From Pleurodeles waltl (lineage: Eukaryota > Chordata > Amphibia > Caudata > Salamandridae), in NCBI RefSeq assembly GCF_031143425.1, contig NC_090443.1, forward strand, positions 1,055,353,554 through 1,055,417,553: 64,000 bases of DNA, in the 5' to 3' direction. Positions within the stretch are counted from its first letter, which is position 1, and every line of letters starts with the position of its first letter. The translations under genes were made by a program, and so were the position numbers. Positions 44,081-56,025 of the stretch are shown here, piece after piece. The notes under the pieces are model-generated. The model did not search any database and was not told the origin of the DNA. It saw only the letters and a program-made list of their open reading frames with translations.

Positions 44081-44659
44081 ACACGTCCAGTTTCCATTGA
44101 ATGTGTGCTGCGTCCGTAGGCCACGCCAGGCTCCCGCATGCTCTTTTCCTGCTAGTAAGGACACCCAGCTCGAGGCCAGGCTTCCAGCTCATCCTTCCAC
44201 AGTCACGTTGGGATTCATTTTAACTATCCTAAGAGGGATGGGGACCAGGCTGCACCGTCCCTTTGGGTTCCTTGACAGAGTTTAAGCTCCCAGAAGACCT
44301 TCAAGGCGCTATAAGGAGTGTGCGATGCTGTTGTCCGTGCTGTGATTTGGGTCCAGGTGACGCACAGGTCTGTAGCGAGAAGGCCCCCACCTCCACTGAG
44401 TGCTACATTGTGAAATGAGGCTCCTCAAGCTCCTGGCAGTTATTGAACGGCTTCTGGGAGCTGCGCTGGTAGTGAAACTAGTGCTAGGAATCCAGTCACT
44501 GCCGGTGAAGCCAACAAAACTTTCGCCAACATCCCTCGAGGGTCTGGGGTGATCATAAGCGTTTGATCCTTGGCGGCCACGAACCAGAGGACTTGCAGCC
44601 CAGGCTTGTGTAAGCTCTTTAGGTCTCGCCTCCTAGACCGCGCGAGCTGACCTAGCGTC
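44081..44659. other. Unassigned spacer
   Basis: No recognisable gene or transposon. Confidence 0.45.
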
Positions 44660-45305
44660 CGCTTACAATGGGCTTGGGTCCGCCCTCTGGTTTTCTATTG
44701 GATGGCCATGTGTCACTCGTGTTTGCTTGCTTTTTCATTGGCTTGTATCAGCTTTATTCTTGTATTTGGCCCACCCCTTGGAGCATGGTTGGATTACTTG
44801 TGTACTTCCGCTGCTCATTTTTAGGGAACTCATTTTTCCTTTCTGGTTAACTCTCTGAGAGCGCATGTTTTTCCCAGCGGTCTCCCTTTGCACTTCTCTC
44901 CCCTCCCCGCTTCGTGATGCGCTCATCCTCGTGTGCTCCTTCCCCTCTCTGCGTTCCTTCCCTGCCCATACTGCTCTCCCAGCTTCTTGCTCTCTCTCCA
45001 GGTTTAGACCCCTTCCCCCCCCCTTCGTAACCCTGGTACATGTTTCTCTCTCCATGCCATTTCCTCCCACCCCTGCACCCTTTGTAGTGCTCCCCCCACC
45101 GACTTCATGCGCCCTCTGTGTTGCCTCTCCCCCCACTCGCGCCCTCCATTGCCATTCATGTTTTTTTTGGGGGGGGGAGGGCATTTTTTTTTTTTTTTTT
45201 TTAAGCCATGGCGCACACGTCATTGGTGTTTACCAATGGCAAAGTGAAACAGTCCCAAAGGCAAGACCTATTGGTTTTGCCAATGCTTGTTTTCAGTATG
45301 TCACG
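44660..45305 (+). repeat. Dispersed family A copy, longest
   Basis: Order: GGTCCGCCCTCTGG, TCTATTGGATGG, TTCATTGGCTTG, GCCCACCCCTTGGAGCATGG, a long C/T-rich stretch, a G/T homopolymer pair (45167-45203), then CAATGGCAAAG and TTTTGCCAATGCTTGTTTTC. Contains two ATTGG boxes and GC boxes. Without coding; most likely an LTR or long SINE. Related copies: 23331-23735 (-), 58960-59335, 60285-60740, 61285-61385, and fragments at 5905 and 48965. Confidence 0.5.
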
Positions 45306-45553
45306 TGACAGCTGCCTTTCGAGACATGCTTTTTGTGATCACTGGTGCCCCGCAGGTTGGACTCCTAAGCAGTCACTGGCACTGCCCCTTCTGGGAGTGT
45401 GGTAAAATGCACCGCTTGCCTTCCAGTCTGATAAGACCTCTAGCCCTGAAGTCTTTGTGGTAGTGTGAGGGGCGTAGAGGGTGGTATCTACTGTGCACTG
45501 TGTCCTGCAGATAACAGCTCAGTGGCTGGCCAGTCTCATTGTGGTAGTGTGGG
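45306..45553. other. Unassigned spacer
   Basis: Includes two imperfect copies of a GTAGTGTGAGGGG...TATCTACTGTGCACTG-like block leading into the GGT repeat. Confidence 0.4.
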
Positions 45554-45587
45554 GAGGTGGTGGTGGTGGTGGTGGTGGTGGTGGTAT
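45554..45587 (+). repeat. (GGT)n microsatellite, about 11 units
   Basis: Pure GGT triplets; on the plus strand a run of Gly or Val/Trp codons, potentially G-quadruplex forming. Confidence 0.97.
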
Positions 45588-48215
45588 CTGCAGTGTACTG
45601 TCTCCTGCAGACAGCAGCTCAGTGGCTCTCCGAGGCCAGGCATCTAAACCAGTTGGCTCTGAACCTTGGAGCGAAGGTACCTTTGCTGTTCCGACTCCTG
45701 CAATGGAAGAAGGGGTGTTTAGAGAGGGTTTAAAACTAAGTTTGGTCTTTAAACCTGACCCTACCCTAGTGTAGTGCCAGAGCACCATGGCTGCAACAGA
45801 ACATTTGCTGTTACTGGTATCCCAGCAGAAATGGTGCCAGTCACTCATGGAGTTGAATTGGCCACTAGTTTGTATGTTATGACACTTACACCACCTTGAA
45901 AGCTGTTTCTAAGCACTTTGAGGTGTGATGAAAAGCTTCAGTAAAGGCGGACTGGGTTTCAAAATGTGAGTTTTGTGGTGGAGAGATGTGATTAAAAGCA
46001 GTAGGTTAGGCAGACCTCCGGGTGGTCAGCCCGTCTCTGGGTTTTGGGAAGCCTTGACCAAGTAGAATTGGATGAATTGATGGAGCCCAGATGACGGATC
46101 CCTGAGTGTGCAGAGGTCTGCCAACCAACTTGTAATCTTCTGGGGGAGGTGCAGATTGTGGGGGCATCTGGTCAGTCAGTGGGGTAAGAACCCTTTTCCC
46201 AAGCACCCAAGAGCATCTTAATGTAGTGAGCCATGCACTGGCAGAGGGCTTCAATGGGATGAGCCTTGGCTCATATGTGCCCAGTCTGTGCCAAGCGGCT
46301 GACTAATCCCAAGGCATCTGCCAAAGGTTTGTTTCACTCATGCGTGTGGTTGTTTGGTAGAAAGGGGGCAGCAGGAAGGTTGGTCACCCTCGGAGCACTA
46401 CTGCCCATTGAACTGGTGGCCTCCTTTCACACTTTGTGGGCATGATAGTGAACACTTTTGGCCAGGCTCTCATAGATTGTATGACTGTAAACGTGCTGGA
46501 CCACATCCCTAGTGTGAGATGGTGAACATGTGCTACACTGACCCCTGGGCCTTTGCAATGGCTGCAGATGGAAGCCTTCCTTGTACTTGAGCGCACACAG
46601 TCCTACCGACACCCCGGCCCCTTCTCTGGAGTCGGGTTATTTTGGTACCATCCGTTAAGTTGACCGGGGTCACCTTTTTCTGCTTGCACCCATGTCTCTA
46701 GAAGGAAGTGTGGTCATTAAACATGGTCTCGGTCTTTTCACAATTGTTGTGAAAGAGGGACTGGAAAGCCTCTTGCCAGCAAGAGGTTTATAAAGTGGGT
46801 GTACTTCCCTCGTGGGGTTGTGTGGATGTCATTAGATTCTTGATGGTTGGTGGGGGGCGAGGAGGGTGAGGTCCCAGACAAAAGCCTTTTGTGTGGCTCG
46901 GCGAACGCCCCACAGAATCCTCTTTGATGGTATCACATGCAGTGATTCCACATGATCTTGGTCCCAGATCAGAAGAGCTGAGCATGGCTTTTAAAAGAAG
47001 ATGGCATCATATGAAATAATTGACATGACCAAAGTGAGTGATGCTTGAACTGTGCTTGTGGGTCCAGCGAGGTATGTCTGTCAGTACCTAACCATTTCAG
47101 ACTGCAGTTTTCCTAAAAGTAGTCTGAGGATTAGGACATCTGTAGGGTGCAGCCTTAAGAACATGGATGCCTACCTCCTAAATCATGCATTCCAGGTTTT
47201 GGGTGGTCCTTGTGTATGCACTCCACAAAGGGCTGGGTTGTATATGACACACATACTGGACTGAGCGTGTCAGTGGCTGGGGAAGTTTGTGGTCCTTAAC
47301 AAGCTTGTTTGGTGAGGAAGTGACTGGAGGTTGAAGCATGTCTTGGGCTGAGTTTCTTTTTCCCTTTCTATCTTGGGGACACTTTGAGATTAGCAGAAGC
47401 TCCTACCTTGGCCGTATCTGTGGCGTGAGTGAGGAAGAAGTGCTTTGGGATTGGTTTATGCCCCGTTTTGCCTCTGGAGCTGGAAAGAATGCCAGATGGG
47501 AGTCGTATTTTGCCACAGAATAATTTGTTCTTTGTTGTGAGTTGTCTCCTGGGAGATCAGGAATTCCTCATCTTGGTTTAGTCCGAGAAGCAAAGGGATG
47601 CCAGTCCCTAACCAAGGTCACTGAGCAGACTTTGGGTGGAAGTTTGAATTTGTTGATGTACCAGTGTCATGTTGTGTAGCAAGTATACCTGTGCTACCTC
47701 GGAAAAAGTGACAAGTGATGAACACAGCCCCTTCCTGGATACAAATCACCCCCATTTTGCTCTTCAGGATGGTGAGAGTGTGATTCAATATTCTCAAAGG
47801 GTGGAAGGCTCTCCACACATGCAGTCCCTTAGTGACTCCTGCAAGTATGCATTCTTTAGTCCTTCCGGGTCCCGGGTGGTTCACATACCTGAGATGCCTG
47901 CCACCGACGTGCAGTGTGCTTTGACCTAGTCTGTTCTTGTCCTCTTGATAGTCTGATGTTCTGTATGACTCCGTCGTCTTCTTGAACTGGTCATACCGCG
48001 TGCCTCTCCACGGTTTCTCATGGTCTGAAAGAATACTACCTTAAAGGCTCAGGGGTGGGAAGGGATTTATCTTAAACTGGAGGCACCAGTGAGAAGTTGG
48101 ACTGACTCCAGGTTCACCATGTTAAAAATTCATAAGCGACCCAGGGATGTGAAATTTAATAAAATATCTACTTGTTATTGGGACAAGTTGCTTCATGAAT
48201 CTATTCATCCCATTT
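45588..48215. other. Unassigned intergenic sequence
   Basis: About 2.6 kb without tandem repeats or recognisable domains. Open frames under 110 codons. Probably single-copy or old repeat DNA. Confidence 0.4.
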
Positions 48216-48237
48216 AAAAAAAAAAAAAAAAAAAAAA
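48216..48237 (+). repeat. A22 homopolymer
   Basis: Internal A run within AT-rich sequence; could mark an old retroposon 3' end, but no source element was recognised upstream. Confidence 0.8.
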
Positions 48238-48964
48238 TCTACCTGTCCCTTTTGTGCCATGCAGTGCGGCATCAAATTATGGCAGCAGTCTCATCATGGA
48301 AGAGCTCTGATACTAGCCTCTCATCATGCAATAGAAATGTCCTTATTTTGCCACCTTTTGCAGGTGTACTGACTGGTACTGGAGGTAGCGGTAAGCACTA
48401 GTTCGAGGGTTGGAATGCCCTTTTGAGTCTGTGCTAACATACTAACTTACATGATTTAAGGGTTGGCATCAGCTCTTCTCTAATCTTTTCCCACACCGAG
48501 AGAGGTTGGAAATTTACACCTGACAATGGCAGAAGTAACATTTCTTCCAGGGTTGGGGTTAAAAAGTGGTTGGAGGGAAACTGAACTTGTAAACACTCAA
48601 CAGATTTTTCCCATGAGCAAATCTACACATGTAAATTTGTTTGAGATAAAATACAGTTCACAAATACTTACTGGCATCAATTTCCTGGTCTACGTCTGTA
48701 CATTCTTGTAAAATCTGGACTAATGCAAAGGCGTGTACCATGGGCGCACATTCGTAACTTTAAGAATTGGGTCTAGCTTTAACCAAGACCTTTTTGTTTT
48801 TATTAAAATTCTGTCTCTCTTTCTACCCTTCGATCTGCTGGCTTCACAGTCTATTTCGCAAGGAGCATATGGGCACACAAATTAGTTTTGTTCAGTGTCA
48901 GAAACCAGCTACTGCAGCAATATGTGCTTTTTGAGACCAAGAAATATTATTGCTTCTTGCCAAG
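48238..48964. other. Unassigned, probably dispersed repeat
   Basis: Text such as GGAAATTTACACCTGACAA looks familiar from salamander repeats, but I cannot name the family. Confidence 0.3.
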
Positions 48965-49115
48965 GTTTGTTACAATAGTGTTGGTCCAGCAGCTCCCCAA
49001 CAATGACGTTTTACAAAAGCCATGTCAACGCAAGACAAGCATTGTCAAAACCAAAAGACTGACCACCAATGTTGGACTTACTGACTTTGCCATTGCTTGT
49101 TTATTTAAATGTTTC
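48965..49115 (+). repeat. Family A related fragment
   Basis: AAAAGCCATGTCAACGCAAG, AAGCATTGTCAAAACC and GACTTTGCCATTGCTTG match the 3' portion of the dispersed family (TTTTGCCAATGCTTG in other copies). Confidence 0.45.
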
Positions 49116-49929
49116 CTATAATCTTGTTCAAACTGGTTACACTGTCTTTCCATTATGAATATTTTTTTGAAATACTAACATACATCAACACATTTCTAAA
49201 TGTGCTTCAAAGCAGTGGTACCTACACTTTCACAGTGGTTTGGAAAAACATTTTTTCCTAGTTGCATCTTTTTGTGAACATTTTATTTTGAAAGGGAAAG
49301 AACCATAAATCTTGCTTTCAAGCTTCTGCAGATATTTGCATCTAACGAAAGAGCATTCTTGGAGCATTACACGTACCCTCATATTGTTAAAATTTGCAAA
49401 TGTGTGTACGCATTTTATTACTGGAACCACTGTCAGTAGTGCAGGCCGCGCTTACAATATTTATTTAGCGCGCTCACCCTAGTAAAGGCTTTGCATTAAT
49501 GAACCATAAATAAAAGTTCGAACAGCATTAACATATGGACACAAATATTACCTCAGCTGCAGACAATTCACTTTCCAGCTGCATAATGTGGTATAGTAAA
49601 TTGGTAGCCAAAGGGTTAGGCCTACTTGTCCCAAGGACAAAATAAACCTGAAAACCTGTTGTCCTTGACCCCAAGCAATATCTCCTGGGCGTTGGGCTGT
49701 AGGAATTCCACACCTCTGGCGACCACCAAGATCCGGAGGGTTTTCTGGTGGGTGAGGTTGAAGGCTGAAAAGAGATGTTTTGCTATTTCATAGATACTCG
49801 CAAACATTCTCCCAGGGCCCAATAAATTGGTTTGTAATGTGACAGAGGGTGCATTTTTGCCAGCGGGGTGGCAGTAGGATGAGTGGGGCTGGGGGGGGTT
49901 GACGGTAAGGCGGGTGTGCGTAAAGCGCA
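49116..49929. other. Unassigned, probably old dispersed repeats
   Basis: No recognisable domain. GCGCGCTCACCCTAG near 49477 hints at a repeat tail like those at 3040 and 42331. Confidence 0.3.
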
Positions 49930-50145
49930 GCATATTCATCCAGTGGCTGGATTGAATATTGTGAAACCAGAAAACCTGGGATTAAACCCGGCTTCCCCGC
50001 TTTTACCAAACTGTGTGACCCTAGACAATTTTATTTCACTTCTTTCCCCCCTTTCTTCATCCTCATATAAAAAAGTACCTCAATACATGGCTACAGAATG
50101 TGCACTGTACAAAACCCTCTCCTGCGTTTGAAATAATAAACTATA
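49930..50145 (+). repeat. MIR/CORE-SINE-like fragment
   Basis: CCTGGGATTAAACCCGGC (B-box-like) followed by ACTGTGTGACCCTAGACAA, TTTCACTTCTTTCC and CTTCATCCTCATATAAAA parallels the tRNA-derived head and core of MIR-type SINEs (GGTTCAAATCCC, TGTGTGACCTTGGGCAA, CTCATCTGTAAAA). Old, with many substitutions. Confidence 0.6.
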
Positions 50146-50434
50146 TTGTTCATGTATACTAGGACCCAGTCCACCACCGAGTGCTCATAACAAGAGACTG
50201 GTCTCTTTTGTTCACCGTTGGCATTGTGGCCAGGGTGGGCGGAGAATTAGTGTTTCTAGCTTCATGTTTGAAAAATATAACTTTTAAATTAATACTTCTC
50301 AATGCACTGATCAATCAGTTGGACAAAGGTGAAAAGGTTCTGCATATTAATTAAATACAGTTGTTTGAATTTTGAAGAGATGGTCCCATTTTTACACTTC
50401 TGCTGCAAGATGCTTAAAAATGCCAGCTGAGCTG
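50146..50434. other. Unassigned spacer
   Basis: AT-rich, no recognisable features. Confidence 0.45.
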
Positions 50435-51240
50435 GTTGGTGTCTGCATGCTGCTGGTGTCTGCAGGGTACGGTGTCTGGATGCTGCTGTGGTTGGTGTCT
50501 GCAGGGTGTGGTGTCTGTAGGGTGTGGTTGGTGTCTGCAGGGTGCGGTGTCTGGATGCATGCTGCTGTGGTTGGTGTCTGCAGGGTGCGGTGTCTGGATG
50601 CATGCTGCTGTGGTTGGTGTCTGCAGGGTGCGGTGTCTGGATGCATGCTGCCGTGGTTGGTGTCTGCAGGGTGCGGTGTCTGGATGCATGCTTCCGTGGT
50701 TGGTGTCTGCAGGGTGCGGTGTCTGGGTGCTGCTGTGGTTGGTGTCTGCATGCTGCTGGTGTCTGCATGCTGCTGGTGTCTGCATGCTGCTGGTGTCTGC
50801 ATGCTGCTGGTGTCTGCATGCTGCTGGTGTCTGGATGCTGCTGGAGTCTGCAGGGTGCGGTGTCTGGATGCTGCTGGAGTCTGCAGGGTGCGGTGTCTGG
50901 ATGCTGCTGGAGTCTGCAGGGTGCGGTGTCTGGATGCATGCTGCCGTGGTTGGTGTCTGCAGGGCTCGGTGTCTGGATGCTGCTGGTGTCTGCAGGGTGC
51001 AGTGTCTGGATGCTGCTGTGGTTGGTGTCTGCAGGGTGCAGTGTCTGGATGCTGCTGTGGTTGGTGTCTGCAGGGTGCAGTGTGTGGATGTTGCTGGTGT
51101 CTGCAGGGTGCGGTGTGTGGATGTTGCTGGTGTCTGCAGGGTGCGGTGTGTGGATGTTGCTGGTGTCTGCAGGGTGCGGTGTGTGGATGTTGCTGGTGTC
51201 TGCAGGGTGCAGTTGGTGTCTGCAGGGTGCGGTGTCTGTG
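50435..51240 (+). repeat. CTG-rich compound minisatellite
   Basis: Modules GGTGTCTGCAGGGTGCGGT, GTCTGGATGCTGCTG, TGGTTGGTGTCTGCA and TGCATGCTGCTGGTGTC combine into 18, 33, 39 and 45 bp units. A pure 18 bp run occupies about 50750-50830. All six frames carry long open stretches because the modules have no stops. Confidence 0.96.
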
Positions 51241-51699
51241 TGGCTATAGAATGAAGCTCAGTGATCAGTACAGCACTTGGGCACGTGACCTCCATGTAAC
51301 TCTTTCACTTGGATCCTGTCTTCAGAAGTGAATAAAACCTGCTATTCTTGGGGTGACGGCCTGACCCCCCTTGTCTGCTTGCACTCGGTTGCAGTGTTTC
51401 ACTGGGGGGGTCACACACCTGGGTTCAGTAGAGGTGTGTACAGCAGTGTCCTATGCAGTGCTTAGTGCGGCCTGGGCAGATCCCAGCGCTAGGCGTGTGC
51501 TGTATAGTGCCGAGAAGTGTGTTTGGGACCTTTCCGCTCACAGAGTTGGGAGGTGCGCCTTGCACGGAGGGGGTCACTGGGGGAGAGCTCTCGCACTTCA
51601 GCTCACAACATTGTACATGTTTACAGAGATACAAATACAACCTGGGTATCACACTGTCGTCTTTGCATAAAAAGGAGCCTCGCAACTGCCCTTGTGTAG
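51241..51699. other. Unassigned spacer
   Basis: AATAAA-like sequence near 51332. No gene recognised. Confidence 0.45.
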
Positions 51700-52895
51700 G
51701 GTGTCGCTATGTGTGTAGGTGCGGCGTGTGTGTGTGTGGGTGTAAGGTGGAGGTGTGTGCGTGTGAGGCGTGTGAGGGGTGTGGAATGTGTGGGTGACTG
51801 GTCTGTGTAGGAGGGGGATGTGTGTGTGGGGAGGGGGTGTGAGGGGTGCGGGTGGTGCGTGACTGGTCTGTGTGTGGGAGGGGGGGTGTGAGGTGGGGGA
51901 CGTGTGTGTGTGTTGGAGGGGTGTGGGTGACTGGTCTGGGTGTGTGGGGTATGTGTGTGGTGGGGTGTGTGGGAGGGGTGTAGGTGGTGGGTGACTGGTG
52001 TGGGAGGTGGGGGATGTGTGTGGGAGGGGTGTGGGTGACTGGTGTGTGTGGTGTGGGAGAGGTGTGTGAGGTGGGGGATGTGTGTGGGAGGGGTGTGGGT
52101 GAGGTGGGGGATGTGTGTGGGAGGGGTGTGGGTGACTGGTCTGGGTGTGTGGTGGGGTGTGGGAGGGGTGTAGGTGGTGGGTGACTGGTCTGTGTGTGGG
52201 GTATGTGTGGGAGGGGTGTGGGTGACTGGTCTGGGTGTGTGGTGGGGTGTGGGTGGGGTGTAGGTGGTGGGTGACTGGTCTGTGTGTGGGGTATGTGTGG
52301 GAGGGGTGTGGGTGACTGGTCTGGGTGTGTGGTGGGGTTTGTGGGAGGGGTGTAGGTGGTGGGTGACTGGTCTGTGTGTGGTGTGGGAGGGGTGTGGGTG
52401 ACTGGTGTGGGAGGGGTGTGGGAGAGGTGTGGGATGTGTGTGGGAGGGGTGTGGGTGACTGGTGTGTGTGTGTGGTGTAGGAGGGGTGTGTGAGGTGGGG
52501 GATGTGTGTGGGAGGGGTGTGGGTGACTGGTCTGGGTGTGTGGGAGGTGTGTGTGGGAGGTGTGTGTGTGGGAGGGGTGTAGGTGGTGGGTGACTGGGAT
52601 GTGTGTGGGAGGTTGGGGGGAGGTGGGGGTGTGGGAGGGGGATGTGTGCTTGTGTGTGAGGTGGGGGACGTGTGGGAGGGTGTGGGTGACTGTTCTGGGT
52701 GTGTGGAGGGGTGTAGGTGGTGGGTGACTGGTCTGTGTGTGGGAGGGGGATGTGTGTGGGAGGTTGGGGGGAGGTGGGGGTGTGGGAGGGGGGTGTGTGA
52801 GGTGGGGGACGTGTGGGAGGGTGTGGGTGACTGGTCTGGGTGTGTGGAGGGGTGTAGGTGGTGGGTGACTGGTCTGTGTGTGTGTGGGTGACAGG
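51700..52895 (+). repeat. GT/GGGG-rich compound minisatellite
   Basis: Modules GTGTGTGGGAGGGGTGTGG, GTGACTGGTCTG, GTGTAGGTGGTGGGTGACTG and GTGAGGTGGGGGATGTGTG alternate in variable order. Almost no A or C on the plus strand. A longer block (about 52590-52740) is duplicated near 52750-52890. A 416-codon minus-strand frame of Thr/Pro/His is an artefact. Potential Z-DNA and G-quadruplex sequence. Confidence 0.96.
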
Positions 52896-53639
52896 GATGC
52901 TATTGGCACGTTAGTAAATCCCGTCCAGAGGTGCATCACAGCGCCAAGCCACCACAAGCCTAAAGCGCCGAAACCTCAGCCTGGAGGCTCGGAAGTACAG
53001 CCGCACCCCCTTTACCTAGGCCTAGTGTGTCCCGGATGTACCTCTTAATGTAAAGAACCCGACTCTAGCTTAATGGGGGCATTAACTTTGCAAACATCGC
53101 TGAACACGATGCAACAAAGAACAGTTTGTAAACAAACTGCTGGAGTCCATGTTGCTGAAAAGAGAAGGCTGTAATAAATTGTGATTTGTGTGAGCAGTCA
53201 TCCCCCCCCCCCCCCCCCCCCCGCCCTCCCTGGGAAGTGTGTGATGTGGACGTGCAGCTTCATGTCCGGAGCATCCTTTGGGAGGGGAGGGGAGGGAGAT
53301 GGAGATGGGACATCACTGAGCTCATTCCCTCAGGCATCCTGCAGTGAGGGGTGCGTGGGCCCAGCAGAGCCTCGGTCACTTCAGAAGCCTGCAGGCCTCA
53401 GTGCGCTGTCTGCATCAGTCATGCCTTCCTTCTAAAGCGCCCCCTTCAGGTGACCCAGAAGCGCAGACACTGAGCCAGGCTCATCCCTGAGGCAGAAGCA
53501 GGGGGGCTCCTCGCGTGGCCCAGGAACATAAAATCACTGCGCACCTTCTGTTTGACAATTGTGTTAAAATTAGATTTCCTAAGGTTCCACTTGTGCGCTC
53601 GTGTTAGGCATTTATTAAATTATCCTCAATACGGATATT
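52896..53639. other. Unassigned spacer with C21 run
   Basis: C homopolymer at 53202-53222. No gene recognised. Confidence 0.5.
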
Positions 53640-53700
53640 ATTATTTTTTTGTATGTATAGCACAAAGAAGACCCAAAGGGGTGACGGGGCGCTTTAGGGT
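53640..53700 (-). repeat. SINE/LINE-like 3' tail, reverse copy
   Basis: On the minus strand: AAAGCGCCCCGTCACCCC, then TGCTATACATACAAAA, the same layout as 3040-3120 and 42331-42376. Confidence 0.4.
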
Positions 53701-54334
53701 CAGAGCATGAACACTTCAGGACCCTTGTCGTTCATTTACTACAGACAAGTTCCAGGAGAAAAATATATTTTTAAGGTGACCGTTCATGTGCAGAACTATC
53801 AGCCAACCTGCATGCCAGGGATGATGGGGAGGGCATTCAGAGATACAGGCTGCCCGCGTGCTGGGTATTCATCACTCTGGCCTCGCCGCCAGGTCCGACC
53901 GGGCACCCCTTTCACATTGTGGGGGAATAAGGTAAACACCACTAGAGGGAAGTGGAGCCGGGTCTCCCAGGAGCAGATCTCTGCTGACTCCGTGGCAGGG
54001 AGTGACTTTCAGTATTAAGGCCGCTTCTCCAGCTGATGAGAAGGTTACATAGTTGAGTGGTGGGTGGCCACTTCTCCTTCCAGTATGGCAGCGACCATCG
54101 CTCCCTAGAGATGTGGTTTCAGTTTGAACACAGCAGGTGTAAAGACGCAGCCTCAGTGTGGGACTCCAATATGGCTGCCTCTAAGAAAGCGCCTGGATCT
54201 CCCTGCCAGGATCCAGATGAGGGGGCGAGCAGCGCCCCTCCACAGTGGAGGCCCATACCTCTTCCGCTGCTCATCCACTGTCTAGGTGGAGTGATGGAGT
54301 TCTGAGGCAAGTGTATGAACACCGGAGGGGGGCC
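53701..54334. other. Unassigned sequence
   Basis: No recognisable gene or transposon; short open frames only. Confidence 0.4.
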
Positions 54335-54530
54335 AGCACCTATGACCAGCGGGGGGATATCAGTCCACACCACATGAAGAACCTGGTGACCAGCAGGGGG
54401 ATATCAGTCCATACCGCAGGGCGAACCTGATGACCAGTAGGAGATATCAGTCCTTACCACATAGAGAACCTGATGACTAGCAGGAGATAATCGGTCTTTA
54501 ACACATTTAAGAACCTAGTAAGTGAAAGAA
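54335..54530 (+). repeat. ~45-50 bp tandem repeat, about 4 copies
   Basis: GACCAGCAGGGGGATATCAG, TCCATACC and AGAACCTGATGA recur with growing divergence. Confidence 0.88.
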
Positions 54531-55296
54531 ACTACCATGTTATCACTCTGAAGAGGGTGAACGGTCGAGATGAGCTTAAAATTGTGTGGGGTGGCCACGG
54601 GGAGCGCGCAGTAATCAGTTGATTCCTCGGCCTTGAGTGGTACAGGGGGATGCAGCAAATGTTCACATTGAGGAAAAAATAAACATTTTGCGCAGATTGG
54701 GTTGTGTGTGTTTGTGTGTGTTTTATTTTTTTTATTTTTTTTTATTTTTTAATGGTACAAAATGTGAACCACCTTGAGTCATCCAGCAGCTGTCTGGCAA
54801 GCCCAGAAGCAGGCCAAGGCGCATGTCCAAAGAAGAGTGCCAGTTCGGAAAACAAATCCAAGCAGTTGGTCAAATTTGTCAATGTCTGGACATTCCATAA
54901 GTCTAGACGCAGAAAGGGAGAGTTTGAAGCCTGAAGCTGCAGTGCGGCCACCGCCGGGCCAGGAGACCCAGTGAACCGGTTGGTTGCTGGTTCCGCTCCA
55001 CTGTGGCATGCACGGTAGGGATTACAAATGCCAGATTGGATGTCGCTGTGATGGAGTGGAGATCTTTAGACTATATCTCCTGGAATAATGCTAGAACAGA
55101 GTTTGATTAATCCTATCAACACCTGTGGACTAGATTGCATCACCTGCCACCCACAGGAACGCTGGTCACATGGTTGTGTTCGTGGTTTAGTGCCAAATTA
55201 GGACCTGGACTTGGCAAATGGTTCAAAATATTCCTTTAGGAGGGAAGACCATGGTTTGATGCATTAGTACTTTTAAATCTCAGTCTCCCAAAATCC
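54531..55296. other. Unassigned; T/A-rich run at 54720
   Basis: A T-rich run at 54721-54751 follows a GTGTGTTT repeat. No gene recognised. Confidence 0.4.
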
Positions 55297-56025
55297 ATGG
55301 GGGCCTTAAGAGTCCGCACACAAAGGCGGCCAATGATCTGCATCCACAGAAAAGTGGAGGTTGCGTCGGAAGCTATAACTGCATCGGCTTACTTCGCTCT
55401 CCCAGACCGTGGCATCCTAGCTTTGGACGACTCAACGTACCTCCCACAAGAATATGTGGAGATGTTCTTCAATGGGCAGAGGATCCAACAACTCATTGTT
55501 ATGGCATCCAAGTCAACGAGAAGGTGGTCCGTGTGCCACTGAGGGCAAAGCACCAGACGACCGGTCCTGGTGTTCATTACCCCTGGTGCTCTCCTACAAA
55601 GGAGTCGTCCAGAACACATCCCCTAGCAGTGCGAGGGCACAGAGTGTACTCCATGTGTCGACCCCCAGAAGCCTTCTTCTCTGAAGCCTACTCTCATTGC
55701 AAGATGTTGCTACCAACGGGTCCACATCAGTGTTCCAGGTAAGAAACACCTCAGGGTGGTGCCTTAATCACAACCTCGCCTTTTGGCATAAAGTTGGCGC
55801 TTGGAGCGTTCACGAGATGCTAGTTCCTGTAGAGAAGCCAATGAGACACCACCAAGATGGAACCACTCGGACTGTCAACATAGACGACTACCTCCGGGGG
55901 GGGGGGGGGGGGGGTCACATCTTGCATAAGAAAATAGGGCTTCACGGCGCATATGTGGATCCTGTGGGGGAAGCACAAGTGATCGTGCGGTCGTGCATTA
56001 AATGTGTGGTCACACCACTATAGGA
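55297..56025 (+). pseudogene. Degenerate coding remnant, possibly piggyBac-like transposase
   Basis: Frame one (55297-55542) ends with LPQEYVEMFFNGQRIQQLIV, which resembles the 'FF...L...IV..TN' block near the N-terminus of piggyBac-type transposases. About 117 codons further on, another frame has WSVHEMLVPVEKPMR, at the place where piggyBac proteins have their first catalytic aspartate in an IDE-M-PFKGR-like block (here H replaces D). Frames are broken and an 18 G run (55897-55914) disrupts the end. The resemblance is weak and could be chance. No piggyBac TTAA termini were found. Confidence 0.22.

Noticed and set aside
49985..50020. Possible tRNA gene from the GGGATTAAACCC B-box-like motif
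   Set aside because: No cloverleaf, acceptor stem or A box could be placed; the context fits a SINE fragment.
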